DNA from: VXPQ01 sp964608315
Lineage (GTDB): Bacteria > Bacteroidota > Rhodothermia > Rhodothermales > VXPQ01
Direction of reading: 5' to 3'
Assembly: GCA_964608315.1 (NCBI GenBank)
Contig: CAZSNF010000004.1
Coordinates: 105,651-169,650, forward strand
DNA: 64,000 nucleotides
Shown: piece after piece, positions 59,093 to 64,000 of the stretch
How positions within the stretch are numbered: the first letter of the stretch is position 1
Layout: each line of letters begins with the position of its first letter
Notes under the pieces: model-generated
Database searches by the model: none
The model's input: only the letters and a program-made list of their open reading frames with translations
What the model was told of the DNA's origin: nothing
Made by a program: the position numbers and the translations under genes

Positions 59093-60448
59093 GTGATCAG
59101 GAAGGTGCTCATCGCCAACCGCGGAGAAATCGCGCTCCGCATCATTCGAACCTGCCATGAAATGGGGCTTCGAACCGTCGCCGTGTATTCCACGGCGGAC
59201 AGGGATTCGCTGCATGTCCGGTTCGCAGACGAGGCGGTATGCATTGGTCCCCCGCTTTCCCGGGAGAGTTATCTGCGTCCCGACCGGATTATGGCTGCGC
59301 TTGAGGTGACCGGGGCGGACGCTGTCCATCCGGGGTATGGATTTCTTTCCGAAAACGCCGATTTCAGCGCCATTTGCGAAGATCACGAGGTGATTTTCAT
59401 CGGACCCCGGGCGAAAACCATCGCCATGATGGGGGACAAGAGCGTGGCCAAGGAAACCATGCGGAATGCAGGCGTGCCGGTGGTGCCCGGTTCCGACGGG
59501 GCCGTGCCCGACGCCAGGGCCGGCAAGGCGATCGCCGCCGACATCGGGTATCCGGTAATGGTCAAGGCGTCCGCGGGCGGGGGCGGACGCGGCATGCGAA
59601 TCGTTCGGAAAGCCAGCGACTTTGCGCGCCAGTTTTCGGCGGCGGCCGGCGAGGCCGAAGCCGCCTTCGGGAACGGCGAGTTGTACGTCGAAAAGTATGT
59701 CGATAGTCCGCGCCACGTTGAAATTCAGGTGTTCGGCGACGGCAAGGGGCAGGTGGTGCATTTTGGCGAACGCGAATGCTCCATCCAGCGCAGGCACCAG
59801 AAACTGCTTGAAGAATCGCCGTCGCCCGTGGTCGACGACGCGCTGAGGGCCCGCATGGGCGCGGCGGCGGTGCGCGGGGCGGAGGCCGTGCAGTACGCCG
59901 GCGCCGGAACCATGGAGTTTCTTGTGGACGCCGCCGGCGATTTTTATTTCATGGAGATGAATACGCGCATTCAGGTGGAGCATCCCGCCACGGAAGAAGT
60001 GACCGGCGCGGACCTGATCGAACTCCAGCTTCGCATCGCCATGGGCGAGGGGTTGCCGGAAGAAGACGTCGCCATGACGGGGCACGCCATAGAGTGCCGG
60101 ATCAATGCGGAAGACCCGTTCAACGATTTCCGGCCTTCGCCGGGCGTCGTTACGGCGTTTCATACGCCGGGCGGCCAGGGCATTCGCGTGGATACGCATG
60201 CGTACGCCGGGTACGCCATTCCGCCGTATTACGACTCCATGATCGCCAAACTCATCGTGTACGCCCGCACTCGCCCGCTTGCGATTCGGAAGATGCGGCG
60301 CGCGCTCAGCGAATTCGTGATCGAGGGCGTACATACGACCATCCCGTTCCATCGCCGACTGATAGAAGACCCCGCGTTTCAGGCAGGCGAGTTTACGACG
60401 GCGTTTCTCGACACATTCGATTTGACCCCCGAAAAAACGGAAGCATGA
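59093..60448 (+). CDS. accC: Biotin carboxylase
   Basis: 451 residues from the GTG at 59093, which gives the standard N-terminus 'IRKVLIANRGEIALRIIRTC'. An ATP-grasp core follows with 'ASAGGGGRGMRIV', 'HFGERECSIQRRHQKL', 'FLVDAAGDFYFMEMNTRIQVEHPATEEVTG' and 'ECRINAEDP'. It ends after the C-terminal biotin-carboxylase domain, as in a stand-alone AccC and not a pyruvate or propionyl-CoA carboxylase. It carboxylates biotin on AccB, the first step of fatty-acid synthesis. Confidence 0.96.
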   Translation: MIRKVLIANRGEIALRIIRTCHEMGLRTVAVYSTADRDSLHVRFADEAVCIGPPLSRESYLRPDRIMAALEVTGADAVHPGYGFLSENADFSAICEDHEVIFIGPRAKTIAMMGDKSVAKETMRNAGVPVVPGSDGAVPDARAGKAIAADIGYPVMVKASAGGGGRGMRIVRKASDFARQFSAAAGEAEAAFGNGELYVEKYVDSPRHVEIQVFGDGKGQVVHFGERECSIQRRHQKLLEESPSPVVDDALRARMGAAAVRGAEAVQYAGAGTMEFLVDAAGDFYFMEMNTRIQVEHPATEEVTGADLIELQLRIAMGEGLPEEDVAMTGHAIECRINAEDPFNDFRPSPGVVTAFHTPGGQGIRVDTHAYAGYAIPPYYDSMIAKLIVYARTRPLAIRKMRRALSEFVIEGVHTTIPFHRRLIEDPAFQAGEFTTAFLDTFDLTPEKTEA

Positions 60449-60485
60449 CGTTTTTTCTGAATTAGACCCTGGAACCGCGGTTTTC

Positions 60486-60869
60486 ATGAAATACCCTGCC
60501 GATCTTTTGTACACGAAAGACCATGAGTGGATACGCATCGAGGACGACGGCAAGTCGGCGACCGTAGGCGTGACGGACTTTGCGCAGGAAGAGCTCGGGG
60601 ACGTCGTGTTCGTCGAATTGCAGCCGCCCGGTTCGGAAATTGCCCGGGACGAACCGTTCGGGGCCGTCGAGGCGGTCAAAACGGTGTCCGATCTCTATAT
60701 GCCCTTGTCGGGCAGTATCGAGGAAGTCAACGAGGAGCTGGATGCGCACCCCGATTATGTGAACACCGATCCGTACGGAAAAGGCTGGATGGTTCGCATT
60801 GCGCTCGCCGACGGCGCAGAGGCGGACGAACTGCTTTCCGCAGACGATTACGAACGCATGACCGGGTAG
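60486..60869 (+). CDS. gcvH: Glycine cleavage system H protein
   Basis: 127 residues. 'LGDVVFVELQPPGSEIARDEPFGAVEAVKTVSDLYMPLSG' holds the lipoylated Lys65, and 'NTDPYGKGWMVRI' is the conserved C-terminal block. The protein shuttles the aminomethyl group between the P, T and L proteins. gcvP and gcvT are not in the window. Size and motif are standard; lipoyl-relay GcvH-like proteins are a remote alternative. Confidence 0.95.
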   Translation: MKYPADLLYTKDHEWIRIEDDGKSATVGVTDFAQEELGDVVFVELQPPGSEIARDEPFGAVEAVKTVSDLYMPLSGSIEEVNEELDAHPDYVNTDPYGKGWMVRIALADGAEADELLSADDYERMTG

Positions 60870-60880
60870 GCCCGCGCAAG

Positions 60881-62449
60881 ATGCACGAACGCATCGTCAT
60901 TCTGGATTTCGGGAGCCAGTACACGCAGCTCATTGCGCGGCGCGTCCGCGAGGCGGGCGTGTATTCCGAAATACATCCCTGCACCCGGCCTTCGGAAGAA
61001 ATCCGGGCGATGAGTCCGATGGGAATCATTCTTTCCGGGGGGCCTTGCTCCGTTTTCGATCCGTGCGCGCCGCAACTGGATCCCGCCTTGCTGACCATGA
61101 CGCGCAGCGACGGCTCGCCGACGCCCGTGCTCGGCATTTGCTACGGACTCCAGGCCATGGTCCGCCTAGAAGGAGGCGACGTGGCGCCTGCCGACCGCCG
61201 CGAATTTGGACGCGCCCGGCTGCATATCGACGATGCGTCGGGGCTTTTCCAGGGCGTAGCCGACGGCTCCATCGTCTGGATGAGCCACGGAGACCACCTG
61301 ACCCGCCTTGCCCCGAATTACCGGATTCTTGCGCATACCGACAACGCGCCCATTGCGGCGGTCGCGTCGGATCGATCGCCGCACTACGGCGTGCAGTTTC
61401 ATCCCGAAGTAGTGCATACCGCCGCCGGACGCCTGCTCATCGAAAATTTTGCGATGGGCGTATGCGGATGCCGGGGGGACTGGACGCCGGCCTCCTTCGT
61501 GGACGAGAAAAAACAGGAAATCCGGGAGGCGGTGGGCGACGCCCACGTTATTCTCGGCCTGTCCGGCGGCGTGGACTCGTCCGTGGCCGCCGTGTTGCTG
61601 CACCAGGCGATCGGCGATCAGCTCACCTGCATTTACGTGAACAACGGGGCGCTTCGGAAAGGGGAATGGGAAGAGGTGCAAGCGATTTTTCGGGACCATT
61701 TCCACTTGCGCCTGAAGGCCGTGGACGCCGCGGACCTGTTTCTGGATCGCCTGGCGGACGTCTCCGACCCGGAAAAGAAGCGCAAGATCATAGGCAATGC
61801 GTTCGTGGAAGTGTTCGACGCCGCCGCCCGAGGCATTGCGGAGGAAGCAGGCGAGCGGCCCGCCTTCCTGGCTCAGGGAACCCTGTACCCGGACGTGATC
61901 GAAAGCGTTTCGTTCAAGGGCCCCTCGGCCACGATCAAAACCCATCACAATGTGGGCGGGCTGCCCGAAAAACTCGACTTCGAAGTGCTTGAGCCGTTTC
62001 GGGAGCTTTTCAAGGACGAAGTGCGCGAAATAGGCCGTCTGCTGGGCTTGCCGGAACTTATCGTGGGGCGGCATCCGTTTCCCGGCCCCGGACTGGCCGT
62101 GCGCATTCTGGGCCCGGTGACGCGGGAGTCGCTCGCCATCCTGCGCGAAGCGGACGCCATTTTTATCGAGGAACTTCGGCTGAGCGGCTTGTACGATACG
62201 GTATGGCAAGCGTTCGCCGTGTTGCTGCCTGTGCGGACGGTGGGCGTGATGGGCGACGAACGCACCTACGAAAATGTGTGCGCCCTGCGCGCGGTCACCA
62301 GCGTGGACGGCATGACGGCGGACTGGGCGCGTCTTCCGAGCGAGTTTCTGGCCCATGTATCCAACCGCATCGTGAACGAAATCCGGGGCGTTAACCGGGC
62401 CGTATACGATATCAGCTCCAAACCTCCGGCCACTATCGAATGGGAATAA
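60881..62449 (+). CDS. guaA: GMP synthase (glutamine-hydrolysing)
   Basis: 522 residues. The class I glutaminase half has 'GICYGLQ' (nucleophile Cys87) and 'GVQFHPEV'. The synthetase half has the PP-loop 'LSGGVDSSVAA', 'AQGTLYPDVIESV', 'THHNVGGLP' and the dimerisation end 'RAVYDISSKPPATIEWE'. It converts XMP to GMP. It starts 11 bp after gcvH and its 3' end overlaps the start of the next gene, so all three may share a transcript. Confidence 0.97.
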   Translation: MHERIVILDFGSQYTQLIARRVREAGVYSEIHPCTRPSEEIRAMSPMGIILSGGPCSVFDPCAPQLDPALLTMTRSDGSPTPVLGICYGLQAMVRLEGGDVAPADRREFGRARLHIDDASGLFQGVADGSIVWMSHGDHLTRLAPNYRILAHTDNAPIAAVASDRSPHYGVQFHPEVVHTAAGRLLIENFAMGVCGCRGDWTPASFVDEKKQEIREAVGDAHVILGLSGGVDSSVAAVLLHQAIGDQLTCIYVNNGALRKGEWEEVQAIFRDHFHLRLKAVDAADLFLDRLADVSDPEKKRKIIGNAFVEVFDAAARGIAEEAGERPAFLAQGTLYPDVIESVSFKGPSATIKTHHNVGGLPEKLDFEVLEPFRELFKDEVREIGRLLGLPELIVGRHPFPGPGLAVRILGPVTRESLAILREADAIFIEELRLSGLYDTVWQAFAVLLPVRTVGVMGDERTYENVCALRAVTSVDGMTADWARLPSEFLAHVSNRIVNEIRGVNRAVYDISSKPPATIEWE

Positions 62450-63897
62450 CGAGACGATTTGCGATGCGGACCCTCGTCTGCGCGGCGCTTCTGGGCGCGG
62501 CGGGGCTTGCTTGTTCCCCCTCGGCGCCTGCCTTGGCGCATGTTCAGGACGCTACGCCAGTCCCCGGGGAAGCGGAGCGGACGTTCGAGGACGCCCTTGA
62601 GGCGTTCGGGCAGGGAGAGTATGCCCTCGCGGCCCGGCTGTTCGAACGGGTTCGAACGGCGTACGAAACGCACGACCGAACCACGGCGGCCCTGTTCATG
62701 GAGGCCAAGGCCCTGTATCGAATCGGGCGTTTCGAAGCGGTCGCGGAGCGGGTTCGCTTGCTTGCGGCGGAATTTCCGGAGAGTCGATATGGCGAAGCCG
62801 CCGGGCAATTGCGGGAAATGGCCGAAGAGGGGCTTGCGCGCAACGTAGCGTTGCCGCGCAATCTCGGTATCCTGTTGCCGCTGGACGGCGACCATGCCCC
62901 GCTCGCCCAGGCGCTTTTCACCGGGGTTCGCATGGCCGTGGACGAACATAACGCACAGCATCCGGCCCGGCCCGTTCGCATGGTTTTCCGAAACACGGGA
63001 GCCGATTCCCTTCGCGCCGCCGAAGCAGCGGAGGAGTTGGTCGCCCTCGGCGCGCAAGCCATTATTGGACCGCTTTATAGCGGCGAGGCGGCTGCTTCCG
63101 CCGCATCGGCCGAGCAGGCCGGGGTGGCGCTGATTGCGCCGCTGGCCACCGACGAGGGCGTGTCGAGCGGCAAGCGCTACGTTTTTCAGGCGAATCCCAC
63201 CATTGTTATGCGCGGTCGGCTCATGGCCCGCTTTGCCGCAAGGAGCCTTCGGCTGAGCGAATTCGGCGTCATTGGCGAGCGGGACCGCGACCGCATCAGC
63301 GAACGCATGGCGCAGGGCTTTCTTGAGGAGGCGGCGCGGGGAGGGCAAACAGTGCAGTACGATACGCTGCTGGTTTCGCAAACGGCCTGGGGCCGGTTGT
63401 CCGAAACGCTGTCCCGGAGCGCGATCCTTGATGCGGGCGCCGTGTATTTGCCCATTGCGTCCGGGGAGAGCATGGCCCGCATCGACGCCGCCATAACCAG
63501 TTTCGACCGCATGCGTCTCGCCGACGAGATTCGGATACTCGGCAACGGGGCCTGGCGGTCTGTCCCGGACCCGGCGCGGGCTTCCCGGTACGCCGCGACC
63601 TATGCCGACGATTTTCACGTCGAGGCGGATGATCCGGCGGCGCAGGCCTTTGCGGAACGGTACCGCGAACTGGCGGGCGCCGAGCCGGAAGGCCGCCTGG
63701 CCATCGTCGGGTACGATACGGCCCGTTTTCTGATTCCGCTTCTCGTGGAAGATTCCGGCGCGCCGCTTGCGGACCGCATACGCAGGGCGCCGCTGCGGGA
63801 AGGCCTGGGCACCCGCATCCATTTCGACGGGGGCAACGTGAACGCGGCCATGTTCTGGTTCCGGTATCAGGACGGCGAAGTGCGGCGGCTGCGATAG
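62440..63897 (+). CDS. Lipoprotein with TPR-like N-terminus and periplasmic-binding fold (LppC/LpoA- or LivJ-like)
   Basis: 485 residues. A lipobox (GLAC near residue 25) ends the signal. Residues about 45-125 form TPR-like helices ('AFGQGEYALAARLFERVRTAYE', 'ALYRIGRFEAVAERVRLLAAEFP'). Residues about 140-480 are a type I periplasmic-binding fold ('NLGILLPLDGDHAPLAQALFTGVRMAVDEHN', 'AQAIIGPLYSGEAAASAASAEQAGVALIAPLATDEG'). TPR plus this fold is the layout of LpoA/LppC activators of penicillin-binding proteins; the plain alternative is an ABC amino-acid-type binding protein. The ATG overlaps the guaA stop by 10 bp; a second ATG at 62464 is possible. Confidence 0.75.
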   Translation: MGITRRFAMRTLVCAALLGAAGLACSPSAPALAHVQDATPVPGEAERTFEDALEAFGQGEYALAARLFERVRTAYETHDRTTAALFMEAKALYRIGRFEAVAERVRLLAAEFPESRYGEAAGQLREMAEEGLARNVALPRNLGILLPLDGDHAPLAQALFTGVRMAVDEHNAQHPARPVRMVFRNTGADSLRAAEAAEELVALGAQAIIGPLYSGEAAASAASAEQAGVALIAPLATDEGVSSGKRYVFQANPTIVMRGRLMARFAARSLRLSEFGVIGERDRDRISERMAQGFLEEAARGGQTVQYDTLLVSQTAWGRLSETLSRSAILDAGAVYLPIASGESMARIDAAITSFDRMRLADEIRILGNGAWRSVPDPARASRYAATYADDFHVEADDPAAQAFAERYRELAGAEPEGRLAIVGYDTARFLIPLLVEDSGAPLADRIRRAPLREGLGTRIHFDGGNVNAAMFWFRYQDGEVRRLR

Positions 63898-63900
63898 GCC

Positions 63901-64000
63901 AGGGATACTCTGATTAAGTCCACAAAGCTCAGAGGCTGCGAGGGATGCGCTGGCAAGGAATGACGAAGCAATGTGGCAGGCCCCACATAATGAGGAATGA
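63901..64000 (+). mobile_element. MITE-like element copy E (cut by window end)
   Basis: AGGGATACTCTGATTAAGTC and the following AAAGCTCAGAGGCTGCGAG match the beginning of copies A and D. It starts 4 bp after the stop of the lipoprotein gene. The remaining part runs out of the window. Confidence 0.8.

Noticed and set aside
59033..60679. 548-codon minus-strand frame opposite accC and gcvH
   Set aside because: Composition-driven shadow; accC and gcvH are unmistakable on the plus strand.
1..64000. tRNA or rRNA genes
   Set aside because: Read for tRNA T-arm and acceptor patterns and for rRNA-like stretches by eye; none convincing. A covariance search would be decisive.

Overview
The window is 64 kb of GC-rich, densely packed bacterial DNA. 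Several lineage-typical families point to a Rhodothermota/Bacteroidota-type organism, most likely an uncultured Rhodothermales relative: two bacillithiol biosynthesis genes (bshC, bshB1), a PUR/DUF3276 protein, a DUF4249-type lipoprotein behind a TonB receptor, a FecR anti-sigma factor with a DUF4974-like C-terminus, and a DUF151+UVR nuclease-like protein. The assignment is an inference from gene content; no rRNA or tRNA gene was recognised.

Layout. 0-4.3 kb: a minus-strand redox operon encoding a membrane NAD(P)H/FAD/[2Fe-2S]/four-histidine protein, an 11-haem-site cytochrome c and a mono-haem lipoprotein. A 21-copy 11-bp tandem array lies at its head. 4.5-26.4 kb: an accessory island. It holds two AlbA_2 (Schlafen-type) ATP-binding proteins, two paralogous DUF4143 AAA ATPases, a 1432-residue STAND-like NTPase with a C-terminal PD-(D/E)XK motif, a type IIG-like restriction-methyltransferase, a Phd/PIN toxin-antitoxin pair, an AAA_21 ATPase + DUF4276 pair, a Fic protein, an outer-membrane protein and decayed gene copies. 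26.5-30 kb: a haem-containing PQQ dehydrogenase and a secreted amidohydrolase. 30-36 kb: a SpoU methyltransferase, then a five-gene sugar operon (PPi-type phosphofructokinase, HUMPS-family enzyme, dehydrogenase, SDR, sugar isomerase). 36-37.5 kb: hipBA. 37.8-44.6 kb: an ECF sigma / FecR / outer-membrane / STN-TonB receptor / lipoprotein locus resembling Fec signalling, including a small Cys-rich secreted gene broken at an 8-G tract. 44.7-50.6 kb: PUR protein, hisD-hisC, nuclease-like gene, bshC and an NTF2-like protein. 50.7-53 kb: a decay zone with a broken AAA ATPase and a TacAT-type pair. 53.4-64 kb: housekeeping genes (leuS, bshB1, DUF1801, efp, accB-accC, gcvH, guaA) and a TPR/periplasmic-binding lipoprotein.

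Two short repeat systems run through the window. One is a roughly 260-bp MITE-like element with terminal inverted repeats, present as five full, deleted or window-truncated copies and usually lying just after a stop codon. The other is a hairpin of about 37 bp with the core GAGTnnTTTTACTC. It lies directly upstream of one DUF4143 ATPase, a related palindrome precedes the other, and two more copies are intergenic. A second type of terminal-inverted-repeat element sits between leuS and bshB1.

The most interesting candidates are the translationally coupled ATPase-STAND-nuclease genes followed by the type IIG enzyme (a likely anti-phage locus), and the single-chain NAD(P)H-to-membrane redox protein next to a multihaem cytochrome. 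All functional statements come from motifs read by eye; no database search was possible.
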